The notes beneath the pieces are model-generated. The model made no database searches and had not been told where the DNA came from. It was given only the letters and a program-made list of their open reading frames with translations. The position numbers and the translations under genes are program-made. A stretch of DNA of 64,000 nucleotides. It comes from Opisthocomus hoazin. Lineage: Eukaryota > Chordata > Aves > Opisthocomiformes > Opisthocomidae. Below, one piece after another: positions 1-11,789 of the stretch. How positions within the stretch are numbered: position 1 is the stretch's first letter; each line of letters begins with the position of its first letter. Where the stretch lies: contig NC_134422.1 of assembly GCF_030867145.1 (NCBI RefSeq), positions 8,318,531-8,382,530 of the forward strand. Reading direction: 5' to 3'.

Positions 1-1319
1 CCAACGGCAGAAACTTCTCTGTTACCACAGGTCCTTCAAAGCATTTCTAATATTAGCAGGTAAATACAAGAAAATAACTGAAATACTTGTGATACTTGAA
101 AGGAATAAGACCAGGAAATAATGATACTCAGAAATGAAAGCAAATACATGCTAATAAAGCCAGCTAGCATCAGGGAGACTTTGTGTGGTACATGACAATA
201 GAAGAAGAAAGAACTGCTCATCCAATCTACTGAGAGACTCTGCTCTAGCCAGCCACCCTCACCGGTAGCAGTTTCTGTATTAGTTTCCTTTATTACGTGT
301 CTGTGCCAGTTGATTTTTCTAACTATGAGACAAGTGTGCTTCTAGCTAAGCTAAGGTGGACTTTTCAGTAGCTGAAATAGCTCAAAAGCACGGGGATTAA
401 TCACCTGAAACTTGGCAGGGGCCAACATAATACTTTGCCTGGTGATCGCAGGCCCCAGAAGCTGTCAGCACTGCCAAATCCTCTTTGTTGCGCACAGGAC
501 GCGGGGAAGGAGCGTCAGTGCTCGTACGAGGAACAGCACTGGCCAGTACAGACTGCAGACTGACACTTACTAAAGTCTGGCCAAACTCAGAACTGCAAAT
601 TAATCCCTGAATGTGACTACAAATCTGAGCAGACTCTTTGAATTTGACCATACCGTTCAGCAGAGAAGAACGCTATCAAAAACCTCTCGCAGATACCAGC
701 TGCAGTCTCGAATCCCAAGCCCTGCGCTGTACGCACCAAGTAGGCATGAGGTGTATTTTAATAATGGAAAATGATAATGTTCCACTGACAGCTAAAAGCC
801 AGATTTTTCTGAACCCAGATTGTCATCAGGAAATTCCCCGAGTAAGATCCCTTGCTGATCTAGTCCCGTTTCACTTCTAGCAATGGTAGGCAAGCCATAA
901 ATAAGCATCACCCAACCATGGTGGAAAAACAGAGCCTCGAAAGAAGCTCCTTCCTGGAAGTGATATTCCAGAAATGGACCTGAAGCAAAGACCCCAGAGA
1001 AGAAGCTTCTCAGACGTGGGCAAATTCAGCTCTAGGCATACCTGCATCTGGGAAGGTACTGGAGAGCTGCTCATCACTTTTCTGCAATCCCAGCTGCCTG
1101 GGAAAAAGTGTAGACATTTCTGGCACTCTTTTTGGTGGGCCAGGTCATGGAGCTGCTAGGTCACTAGGCAAGTATTAAGCCTTACTAATACACAAAGCAG
1201 GAATGTTTGTTCCCAACCTAACAAGGCATTTTTCCTAGACAGTCAAATTTACACCCCAGAAATGTCTTTACTACCCATTTTCTTTTGAAGTCTCTGAGGA
1301 CAGAGTATTAAACAGAAGG

Positions 1320-2045
1320 CACGACCGCAGCAAGCTGCCTCTGCCGCACCGGGGCTAAGGAAACGCTGAAGCTACTTGACCAGAAATCATCCCTGGGCTG
1401 CATGGACGCGTGTAGATGTCCCAGGCAGCACCTGCAAGTAGGAAAGCGTTTCGCTGCGCTCGCAGCACCCGTAATTTCTCACCACGACGCCCAAGAGCCG
1501 GCTGCTGGTCCGCGCTCGGGGCACTGCCAGCGAGCGGTGCTGTGGCAGAGCACAGCGCCCGGCCCGCGGCTGCCTTTACCCAGTAACCACCAGGAGCAGC
1601 TCACAAAAACACATTCCTGCGGCCTGGCATGGGGGTCGGGGTTATGCAATTGCAGACCAGAATTAAATCAGACAGCAGACAAGCCAGGGATCATTCCTCC
1701 CACGTTTGGGAGCTGATGTTTTCCTTTCAGCCAAAAGATCGGCGTCTGAGGCAGCAGGGACTGGTTCTTGAATTTCACCTGTCTCGCGTGACCAGTTACC
1801 CACTGCGGTCAGCGCGGCTGCTGCTCTGGCAGCCTCCTGCCCACGCCGGGAGGTGAGGAGAACCCCGGCGTGCAGACCCGGCAGGGCTGACGCAGGCACC
1901 GACACAAACACGCCGCTGCGGGGAGGCTGAGACTACGCCTTACCCCGCGCCTGCTCTGAAGGGCCACGCTCCTACGTTGGTTTGCCCAGTAACTGGGAAA
2001 CATCCCATTTCGTCAGCTAACGGTGTCGCCACCAACCCTGGTAGT
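1320..2045. other. GC/CpG-rich region in downstream flank
   Basis: GC-rich with frequent CpG at about 1400-1570 and 1745-1975. Short open frames occur in most phases without homology, and no promoter element is identifiable with confidence. Confidence 0.45.
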
Positions 2046-3639
2046 CTTCTGAGCTCACCTCTTCATGACGCAGGCCTTACGGGGTTGTCACCCATCACCT
2101 CGCCATGGAGCAATGAGTGAAGGCAACAACTGCTCTGAAACAGTCAAGTGATGAGGAATACCAACCTCCTCCTACCGGGGCAGAACCCAAGCCTGCGGTG
2201 TGGCCTTGGCTCATCCCATCGCCTCCTCCCTCCTATAGAGGTGGGGAGGAAACTAAAGCTGAGAACAGCCCTCCCCTCCCCCCGTGATTTAGCAGCTTTC
2301 ACCTCAAAGATCCACCGTGCCCATCACTGACACTGCAAGCAGCAGCTGCCACTGGCTGAGACACGGGAGGCTCACACCCTGCTGCGTTTTCTTCAGGCAG
2401 CACGGGCTCCTCCAAGGTCCTGCAGCCCAGCCTGCCGGGAGGGGAGACGGCCGAGCCAAGAGTCCACAGGACAACGCAGGACACAGCGTGAGACAGCATC
2501 TGGAGCCTGTTCGGTGCAAAAAAATATCCAATTTGTTTGGCAACAAAGATTTACAACTGGGATTTTTAGTTACATGCAATCTCCATAATCAGTGAAACAA
2601 TAAAATGTGTGAGTCCCAACATAAACGTGGGGCATCCTAAGGCCCCACAGAGCTGGGGTGCGCCATCTCCTGCGCACTGAAGAGGAAGCGTTGGTGTGAG
2701 GTGAGGCTGCTGAGAGCTGCACAAAGTCCCAGCAAAATGTTCCCATCTGTGGCCTCGCTACCAGATGGAGTTTGACTGCACCCAGTCCCTCTGTGTGAGA
2801 GTTGAAGTATTTCGTATTTAAACTCCCCGATCTTTCCAATAGAGCTGCATGGCGCGTGTATTTTTTATTCCATGTTCCAATTTTCATACATTTTTTTTCC
2901 ATTATGTGACTGCGACGCAGCCCACATCTGACTCGAGCTGCTCACCAGTGCACAGATGTCTTCTTATAATGTCAACGCTGAACAATAATCAGGGGCATGA
3001 AACAGGAAGGAGAACGTTTCCATAAATAGCCAGAACAAGGCACTGAGTGAGCAGCGTCCCCCATTAATTCATTTTGATGTTAGGAAACATTTGGGAATTG
3101 CAACATGTTGAATAGCAGCAGCACAGAGCCAACGAAATTTTCAGCCCTCTCAACCTGAAGCACGCCAAGGAAACACCCATGAAAAGGGGCGACTGGTGAA
3201 GGCCTGCAGGCCTTCCACCCCCCTGCTCCCGTCTGACATTTTTATTTCAGCTGTTGCTGACCAGTGTTGTGTGCCATTAACCAGGACAAGGAAGAGGGAA
3301 AGGATCCCACGTTGACAGTTACTGGCTTTGGTGCTACTCCGATTCCAACCAGCTTGGCAGAAGGCAGCGGTGTGAGCAAGTGAGCAGCCGCCTCTCTGCT
3401 GTAGTTTTAAAAAGCACATTGCAACTACGCTGCAAATGGACAGCTTCTGAACAGACAGAAAAGAGCTGCTCTTCAGTTTCATTTTTGGCTGGGATTTTTT
3501 ACTGTTCATTTTACGACGGCATCCTGCTCCCGCATGAGTTGTTGTATTGCTCTTGGACCCCTCCACCGGAAGCTCTCCCACTCCTTGCAGAAGCTGACAG
3601 CAGCGGGCCCTTCCCCAGTCCCGCTGGGCGAACAAAAAT

Positions 3640-3970
3640 CGAGGCGGGCAGAGCGAGCCTGTTGGCACAGCGCCGGCAACCGAAATGAAGAGACGGCTCC
3701 GTGTAAGAGGTTTCACTCCGTGGCCATTTGTATTTTGTGTCCTTTCTGACACATCTCTGCAACCTCCGGCGTGATTTAACACGGCGCCCACCGGCACGCC
3801 GACGGCACGCTCCACTCCCCTACGGCACGATTCCCGGCGCTCGGGGGGTTTCGGCTGGGACTTCCCGGGGGTCCCACAGCATCGGCTGCCGGCAGCTGGC
3901 GGGGCCCCAGCCCGGCCTGGGAGCGATGCGGGCTGAAGCAGCGCAGGCTCCGCACAGCCCTAAGTTTTGT
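3640..3970. other. CpG-rich patch downstream of MGAT5
   Basis: Dense CpG from about 3640 to 3970, especially 3768-3930, just beyond the inferred transcript end. Overlapping open frames in both strands have no recognisable domains. It may be a regulatory island between MGAT5 and the next gene. Confidence 0.5.
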
Positions 3971-4491
3971 GCTTGTTCCACACGCACGTACGCCACAGGT
4001 CATCCAAGCTCTTTGCGTTTAAACTTGGATCCCGAAAGAGAACACTCTCTAAAGCTATTCTACCACAAGGCAGCTTTCATCTTTGAACTCCCCCCTCCAT
4101 TGCGCCAGTAACTCTTGCGTATCCGTGCACCGCTGCGCAATCCCAGAGTCTTCCTCGTGTGCTGGGAATTGCTAGGAAACCAAGAATTCCCAACTGCTGC
4201 TGTGGCGAGGCTGCCCTCCTAAAATGAACCTGGATTTTATCCATTATCCAACCCGGATTTAAAACAAAGCATAAAAAGCTGATTACTTGCCTGCTGTTCT
4301 TATGGCCGAGATGCAGGTAGATTGGAGCGTTCATGCTCAGCTCTGATGGTGAAGGTGGGCCAGCAACAGAAGCGCCCCGCTGCAGAATTGCGAGGAGAAG
4401 CCACACACACACAGCTTTGGGTAAACGGCCGCTCACAGACTTCCCATTTAAGCACAAAGCAATCATAAATCCAAATCACACAAGAAAAAGG

Positions 4492-4497
4492 TTTATT
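4492..4497 (-). terminator. Candidate distal MGAT5 polyadenylation signal AATAAA
   Basis: On the minus strand the hexamer AATAAA is followed within 5-20 nt by the U/GU-rich CCTTTTTCTTGTGTG, the classical layout of a cleavage site, and preceded by U-rich sequence with TGTTTTCACTGTTGTAG about 50 nt upstream. It is the best-formed signal between the stop codon and the window start, which is why I place the 3' end here. Confidence 0.5.
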
Positions 4498-5339
4498 GAA
4501 AAATAAAGTTCTCCCTAGTTTTTTTCTACAACAGTGAAAACAAAGCATTTTTCTATGCCATTAAAGTACAGACATTTACTTTTCTTAAAAAAAAAAAAAA
4601 GTAAAATTAAAAAAATCCCATCCTATTGAACCCCAGTAACTTGACAGTATCTGAACCACCGTGTTCTGTTCTTTTGGAATCAAACTGCTTGAACGTAATA
4701 TAGTGGAACACAACCTTTTAAATAAGACAAAGGATCAACCTTTTAGGAAAGAATTCAAAGCAAACACATACAGAACCAGTCTGACCCTGAAGTTCTCATG
4801 TACACACATAAAAACTCTCATTGACTCCCAAATTATTCTCTGCAAAAAGCAGTAATCGTATGTTTTCAGACTTCACTCATTTTTTTTGAACTTACAGTGC
4901 TACAGGGATTATTCAGACCTTGACCCCCGGCACCCATGGAGGGAGAGACCCCGCCAGGGGCTGATCCGGACCAGAAACCGAGGAGCTCCCCGCAGCCGCC
5001 ATCCTCGCAAGCTCAGGGGGCTCAACTGCTCCAAGCCCAAATTAGCTTTGTAAATATTCCCTTATGTTTTGCTTTTCGCTCTCTCAGAATCTTCAGGGTA
5101 ACTTTTCTCGTAAAATTTCTTCTTTTTTTTTCCTTTGGCAAAAAACTGCTGGTTCCTCCCCCGCTGCTGTATTCTTTTGTGAAAACCAACCCAATTCATG
5201 ACTTCTCAAAACTTGTTTTCACTGCGCTGTACTGCAACCGCCCTGTTAACGAATGGAGCTGGGTATAACCCGACGAAAATTCACTGTCCTCAGACAGCAA
5301 TTTAGCTTGATTTACCGTGTACCTATTTGATACTTCGAA

Positions 5340-5680
5340 CTCCTTTGCAGCTGCTGGAATCCGAGCCAGGCCGTACTGCACGCGCTTTGCCAAGCGCCTG
5401 GGCGGCTCCAGCAAATGCCACAGCGTTACCCAGACCCCTCCTTACAGCCAAGGATGCTGCGGGCTCCGGCACGACCGAGCCTCCGCCGTGCGACCGACCA
5501 GGCGCGAGCGGAGCGGCCCTGGCCTCGTGCGACGGCGCAGTGCCGTGCAGACGTGCCTTCCCGTATGGAGCAGCGGCCGCGTGCTCTCCTTGCTGAGAGA
5601 CGCGAGGACAGCGGGGTCCCACAGCGCTTCCGACCTGCCAGCCCCCACGCAAGGTGACAAATTCTGTCCCCACGCAGACA
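5340..5680. other. CpG-dense island within inferred 3' UTR
   Basis: By hand count there are about 34 CpG dinucleotides between 5361 and 5649, roughly one per 9 bp and far above the AT-rich surroundings. Several overlapping frames on both strands are open at once, the usual effect of high GC. No TATA box, splice-linked exon or known protein is visible. It could be an orphan CpG island (enhancer or start of an unannotated transcript) or a GC-rich part of the UTR. Confidence 0.6.
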
Positions 5681-7309
5681 GAGCCCTTCCCAGCAGAGAA
5701 GAGTGCGATTCGCTCGGTCATCTCGGATTTTTCCCCAAAGCGGTTTCTGCGTGTGGAAGGTGGAGTTCTTACTCCTTTTATCAAAACTGAGGACCTGACC
5801 TTATTTACCCATTGAACAAACAGGTGGCTTAGTGCTGTTGAGAGAGCTCTGCTGAATTAAAACATGCTGCTTTATGCTCATAACTATATGGATATGCAAA
5901 GGATTACACCTATAAAAGCAAGACACTTTGGCAACAGTTGCACTTCGTTGTTTTTCCCTGGAAGAACGAACATGAACGATGCCTCACAGCTGAGGCCTTC
6001 TGGGGTTCAGTCTCTGGTATCTTCACCACATTCCTATGGTAAACATCTTACACTTGATACATGGAGTTTGCTGTTTACACATTCCATTTAAATATAATAT
6101 ATGGAAATTACAAACTAATCTTAAAAAAAGTCTATAGAGCTGCTTAAAAATACAAAGACAAGATTTAAGTCACTGCCCATAAAACAATATGTTTTGATGT
6201 TACATTTACAGCAATATTACTAAAGCGCATCTCAGTGAAACCATGTCTGTCCCTGGCCTTTCGGGCCCGAACAAAAGCACACATCTGTCAGTGCATTGCT
6301 CTCCTCGGCTTCGCAGCGGTCCCTAAAATGATGGGACCAAAGGAGAACGACCAACGGAGAGAGACTGCAGGGGAAAAGCTGAAGGCAGAGCAGCTGTGGG
6401 GCAAATGTCACAAAGGAACGGCCATGCCAAAAGGTTAGCACCCCTGGAAAAAACACTGCGAAACTGGAAACTGATAACTAATAGTCGCTTTTAAAAAAAC
6501 AAAGCGACAAACACCCCACCCCTCAACTCCAAACTGCAGACTGAACAGCTATTTAACCGAGTTTTCAGCTGGTATTTCAACAATAACATCCACTCAGCCA
6601 GAGATGATATATGCTGTAACAGCAAAACTGGTTGCTGATATGTGTACAATATAAACTGCAAGGGTTTGGTCTTTATCTTGTAAGATACAGTGCTTAACAT
6701 TTATTAAAAAGGGAGAGTGCTTTTTTAATTTGAAGAAAAATTAATGGAGGAGTTCTGCTATCACTGAAGCCAGTGGGAGTCGTGAAGTTAATTAGACTTG
6801 GATGAGATTGTACCCAGCCTGATTCGTCCCACTTAATTTATTTTACTAGCAAAATCCGGTCCTGAAATGCACTACGAGCAAAATACACACCTGAGCAAGC
6901 AAGCTGGATTTTGTTTACGTGGAGAGTGCTGCAAACTCGTAAATCACCTTTGTAATTTAGATGGGCCGCTCCTTTTTGAGTGGGGAGGGCACATCTTTCA
7001 TATCACGGACAAAGCGAGGACACTGGTGAGGATATCAAAGCACAGCAGTACAACACGACTGAGCGAGGAGAGCAGACATCAGCCAGCAGTCTGCTTTGCG
7101 GCTGGTATCAACAGGAACTTTCCGCCAGTCGGAATGCTCGTCAAGAAGCGAGGTGCAAAAGCCGGCACAAGCAGCTGGGAGCAGAGCTGAGCGGGGATGA
7201 CGCAGAGACCCCCCGTCCTGCAATCTCCAACTGAATCCCAACCAGCAGCTATTTTGCAAAATATTCTTCTTGCAGAAAAGCAGTAGCATTAAAAACTGCT
7301 CCACTAAGC

Positions 7310-7530
7310 TGAACGTCCAGCGTTCCCTCCCCGCGGAGAGCTGTGAATTCAGGTATCATGAAGGGACTGCATCGTCCTGGCAGCACCAGGCGCTGCCCCG
7401 CTCACCTCCAGGCACAGACGTCTCCATCCGAGCGCGCCAGCCCTGGCCAGCGCTGCCGTGGCTCTCCGGTTCCCCCGCCGACCTCGCTGGACGTTTGCCC
7501 TTAGCGTCGTCTCCTTGGGGAACGCAACGG
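7310..7530. other. GC/CpG-rich patch in inferred 3' UTR
   Basis: A locally GC-rich stretch with repeated CpG (for example around 7425-7520) inside otherwise AT-rich sequence. Open frames on both strands here are side effects of base composition; none resembles a known protein. Confidence 0.45.
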
Positions 7531-10439
7531 CTTTCGTTTGCTCTCTGGTCCTTAACCACACATCCCACCCCGGCAGGAGCTCTCATGCCAAATCACAGAG
7601 AATCAGTAAAGGGTATTTTGCTCGCAGAAGCAACTTTTTTGCAAGAATCACTAAGGTTATAGTATCTTTTATCTTACTAACCCTTACCTTCTAGTTTTAG
7701 AACACTTTTCCCCACTACTTAAAAACATTCAAAAACTCATACCGCTAAGCTGTATAGCCATCAAGCACTACTTCTGCCTGTAATTAGTGTTCCATTATAC
7801 TTGTTCAGACAGTGTCCCTATCCCAGACACTCTACCAAACCCCCAAGAAAGTAAAAGGCACATAAACATTAAATATTTGTAGGAGAAACATAATCCGATA
7901 TAAACAAGCAAACACACAGCTGCAACTATAAATTACAAAAAGAAACATAGAAACTAAGCAAAAAATGCAAGAAGCAACTCTATTTATACATGTGCAAATC
8001 AACTTGCATATATGAAATAAATGAGGTTTTTATTGGCATTTTTAAACAGTGTGTATTTACCAACTTTACCTTTCAAAGGCAATCCTTTTATGTTAATTTT
8101 AATAAATATGTAAATGCTTCTCTCAAGTTTTCTAATCTCATAGGAACAAGGCTTTTGAAAAAAACTAGGTCACATACAAAAATACAAAATTTTAAAACAA
8201 AGAATGTCTTGATATGAGAGATATGTTTAAAAGCTTGTAAAATGTTTTTATATTCCACTTTTGACATTTTTTCCCACCGACTGCTGATCAATATATTCAA
8301 ATGCAAGTCATGCAAGAACCTGATTTCTGAGTAAAGGAAGCTGCAAGCTTTGCTGCCAGACTGCAAACAGCAGCACAGTCCCATCTCCAATACCCTTGTT
8401 TAAGTGCAATAATTGGACTACACCTCTATTCTTTAATTAGGAAGGAAAACAGTTACGGAACTGGGACAGATGGCTGCCCTCTATCCTGAGATGTGGGTAC
8501 AGAGCACATGTTTTAGTAAATAATTCTAACTTTTCAGCAGTCCCACCCGCATTTGCCGGAGTGCTTATCTGTGGTGGGATTCACCGCGCCAGCACGGCAG
8601 GCGCAGAGCTGCTGTGCGCTGGGGGCTGTATCGCCCGCAGCCAGGAGCGCTGACAAAGGTTATGCACTTACAGCTCTCACACGGCAGTCTCCTTTTACAG
8701 AAATGCAGACTGAAGCTGTGTTTCACAGAAGTAATATTTCTTCTGACCAGAGAGTTTAAAATTAATAACAGACGCCTATCAAATTATAGGTCTTGATTCT
8801 TTTCTCTTTAAGATTAATGAGTTTTCTTTAGAGATCTCAGTGGGAATCGCATCAGACCCAGCCGATTCTGACGCCAATTTAGATGTTCTGCCCCTGGCTG
8901 AAATGCAAGCGGCATTGGTGTTTGCGGTTTCCTTTTTGCCAGTGCGCAGTAATTCGGTTCAGCAGGCTAGAAAGAAACAGTGCTACAGTGGGAATAAAAC
9001 AGAGCTTACGACAGTCTGTCCCTGCTGTGGCAAAGGCAAACTTAGCACTGAGCAAAGCACTAGACCAGAAAATCATATAATAACAAACACCAAACCCCTC
9101 CCATCTGTCGAGCTTTAGAGGCAAAGTAAAATGCAGTATGCTGTGTGGACCATACAGTGGGGAGGAAACAAGCAAATGGGTATTTACAGCAAAGAATTAC
9201 ACTACTGCAAAACCTACGTGTTTTGCCTTCTTTAAGTGCACACATACAAATCTTTGTTTCTGACGTAATTCCGTGATATCTCATTCCAAACTAAATTCCT
9301 GCCTGAAGAACCTCAGGCTGAGCAGGTAAAGGCAGATTCTGCTGTTGCCTTTACTTTCAGCACCAGCTATAAGTGTATATATTTTAATACGCAGGATCTT
9401 CCAGTTGCACAAATATGCACAAGCAGGCGGGGAATATTTTATACAAATACAAAATGAATTGTTGCGCCTGCTCAGAGCCGTTTCCAATCCTCCTCCCCCA
9501 GCTTTGCCAGGGTATTAAAACTATTGCAAACTACGTTTGCGCTGACTGAAGCAAATGCTGAGCTATGGTAACAGTAAAGGTTTTCATACTAGTTTGTGTT
9601 TGTTTTCTTTTCATAAAGTTTGTCTCCCATTATAGAACCCAGCTGTTCTGTTTCTGGAAAATTACTCTAAAATACAGCAGATTTTACCATCATCACAACC
9701 CAGTTACTGGTGACCCTGCTGTTCAACAGCTCCCTCGCGCCCTTTTTGGAGACGGACTCTCAGCGTTAGGTTCCTGTGTAATGTAGTCCAAAGCAACCTC
9801 ACGGAGCGTTACAGGGCAACATCGTCAGGAGTATCGAGGCAGGAAACAAAAAACTCAAAAAAGCTAATTTGTCGCTTTTAAATTGAAACTTTAAACGTGT
9901 ACTGTTCTGTTCTCTTGTCTGGAGAATTTGTCCAAGATTAAATAGCATTTCCCTCGCTTGGTCTTTGGTAGGTCAAGAGATACATCAATATTCACACACA
10001 GATAATGAATGCCGGCTACGAGAAAAATCTGAACCAACCAGCCATAGCTGAGAAAGGAAAATTTAAAATATCTATGCTTTTCACTATTATCTGGTAATGT
10101 TTCTCAATCTTTCTGAAAAAAACCTTCACGTTGATTTGAGTTTTGTTCCAGTATGATCAGAGTACGTCCAAACTGCAAACCTGCCGACTATGACGGCGTT
10201 CAAAAGACGCCGCAGATTTGTTTCTCACTAATCTCAGCATATCGTTTCCTGGCTACCAACGGTGCTGTCAAGCATGCTGCCGTCTGCAGAAAGTAACAAA
10301 AATTACCTCTACGAGAAGAAGGTGGTTTAGAAAATTCAATGTGCTACTCTAAAAAAAAAAAAAGTTTGATTTGAATTACAAACTTCAGTTTTTTTTCTAA
10401 ATTTGTAACTGGTGTGCCTGCCACAAAGAAAAAAAGAAA

Positions 10440-10458
10440 CCACCCCCCACCCCCCCCC
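10440..10458 (-). other. G-tract in inferred 3' UTR (possible RNA G-quadruplex)
   Basis: The plus strand has C runs of six and nine separated by single A residues; in the minus-strand transcript this is nine G, U, six G, U, two G. At least two-layer quadruplex folding is possible. It lies about 1.1 kb after the stop codon. Homopolymer length may be affected by assembly error. Confidence 0.4.
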
Positions 10459-11590
10459 AAAAACACTCCAAAACCCACGAGACTGATCATTGCTTTTCTT
10501 AGCAGTTGTCTCCTCTTACTTGTTCTTCAGAAAAAATTTTTCTTTAAAAACCTATCTAGTTATGAAGACATTTTACATTTCTACCATACAATAATTATAG
10601 TTAGCTTAGTTTAACCTCTCTATGTCATTCAGCAACACTTTAACTACTGGAAGCTGTAGCAAACTGAGGCTCTAACGATAATATTGCTCCGATGATGCTG
10701 AATACTTGTTGCTTCACACAGTATTTCTAGTAGACAGACGACAACAGAAGCATGGGCAAATTCCAAGGATGACTCTCTAAATGGGACCAGCAGACTGTGA
10801 CCAGTCCATTCCGAGAACGGCAGGATGCTCCTGTGGCTTTTCCACGCTGCAGAATGCCACAGCCCCAGTCCGGTGTCGGTCACCAAGTTGATGTGTCGCA
10901 CGCTGGCAACTGCCTGTTTGCTCACGCGTGATACTCTCTGGTTAGACTGCTCTGACCAGCAGCTGTGATGCGGACAATAACTTGTTGTAAAAGATTTAAA
11001 AAAAAAATAAAAGAAGAAAAGAACTGGGCCCGGATAACCCACTAACAGGGTACAGAGCGATCTTGTGAAGTAAACCACTTTACAGCCATTCAAGCTAAAG
11101 CACTACCCAAAACAGTGCACCTAGAATGAAACGCTAGTCCTCCCTCCCCTGCGACCTAAAAGCACACTTTTGTCAATGTTCTACTGGAATGAAGTTGAGA
11201 TCCCTTAGCTAACCGCGATGGGGGATGGCCTAACTCATTAAAAAAATAGAAATCACTTCACCCAAACAACAACAAAAAAAGTTTGATGGGTCTGGGAATT
11301 TTCTACAAACTATTCTGCGCAGTCATCTCCAAATCACCGTAGAACATGAAACTCATTTCTCTTTGCAAATAGATGAAGGAATCTGAAGAGTTACACTGCA
11401 AATGTTCTTATAGGAAAAAAGATCAGTTAGCTGTGTATTACGAATCCCTCCTCTCTTAGTAGATAATTCTGCCCAGCAACGATAGCTCTGCCTGCAGCAA
11501 AAACCCTGGACCAAAGTGCAGGAAGTAGCAAGTAGCTCCTCTCAAAACTACTCACGTCTTGTCCTCAACTCAAGAGAAGCTCTGCGGCTG

Positions 11591-11789
11591 CTATAGGCAG
11601 TCTTTACACAGCGCAACCTGCCCCTTAATATAGTCTCTGCAGGGGCAGATTCTTCTGTGGGCTGGGTGGGATCCGGCACAGCTGAACAATAAGAGGTCAC
11701 CTTGGAAAACACAGTGCTTCCTTCTTCCATCAAAAGAAGGGACCAGGATATCGTTTGCAGACTCCATGGTGAGACATTCGATATTATGC
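11591..11789 (-). CDS. MGAT5: MGAT5 terminal coding exon, residues R676-L741 and stop
   Basis: 199 nt: the G completing R676, 65 codons and TAG at 11593-11591. It starts [19 protein letters not shown] and ends [18 protein letters not shown], the diagnostic GnT-V C-terminus with its conserved Cys cluster. Residues 677-690 differ strongly from the human form (YKVTCQSSELAK in the same place) although length and the single Cys are kept, and GRRKHC replaces PKNKHC. Acceptor TTTGCTTTTTAG. The exon continues into the 3' UTR without a break. Confidence 0.97.

Larger units (their letters stand above)
1..4474. other. Downstream flank, no recognisable gene
   Basis: Apart from the CpG-rich patches at 1320-2045 and 3640-3970, I see no exon with splice-consistent homology. 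In mammals the next gene after MGAT5 is TMEM163 in convergent orientation, which would be on the plus strand here, but none of its transmembrane segments is recognisable. A plus-strand AATAAA at 2599-2604 followed by TGTGTGAG could end a plus-strand transcript, but nothing else supports one. Confidence 0.6.
4475..11590 (-). other. MGAT5: Probable MGAT5 3' UTR, about 7.1 kb
   Basis: From the stop codon down to the best minus-strand poly(A) signal at 4492-4497 there is no other credible gene on either strand and no interspersed repeat that I recognise. Weaker or alternative minus-strand signals occur at 9383-9388 (ATTAAA), 8432-8437 (ATTAAA), 8028-8033, 6837-6842 and 6700-6705 (AATAAA), so shorter isoforms are possible. 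Composition is mixed: AT-rich at 7650-8450 and 9850-11400, CpG-rich at 5340-5680 and 7310-7530. The extent is inferred from signals only; an earlier end, with the remainder intergenic, cannot be excluded. Confidence 0.5.

Noticed and set aside
2599..2604. Plus-strand AATAAA with GT-rich sequence after it
   Set aside because: Attractive layout but no plus-strand gene upstream to which it could belong.
3150..3815. Minus-strand open frame of 221 codons, the longest in the window
   Set aside because: No recognisable domain, no splice-linked partner, and it overlaps open frames in other phases within GC-rich sequence. Length alone is explained by composition.
1..4474. Expected convergent neighbour TMEM163
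   Set aside because: Its position is predicted by mammalian synteny, but none of its transmembrane or C-terminal motifs is visible on the plus strand.
5317..5790. Overlapping open frames of about 150 codons on both strands
   Set aside because: They coincide with the CpG-dense island, where stop codons are rare in every phase; translations are low complexity in Ala, Arg, Pro and Ser and resemble nothing known.
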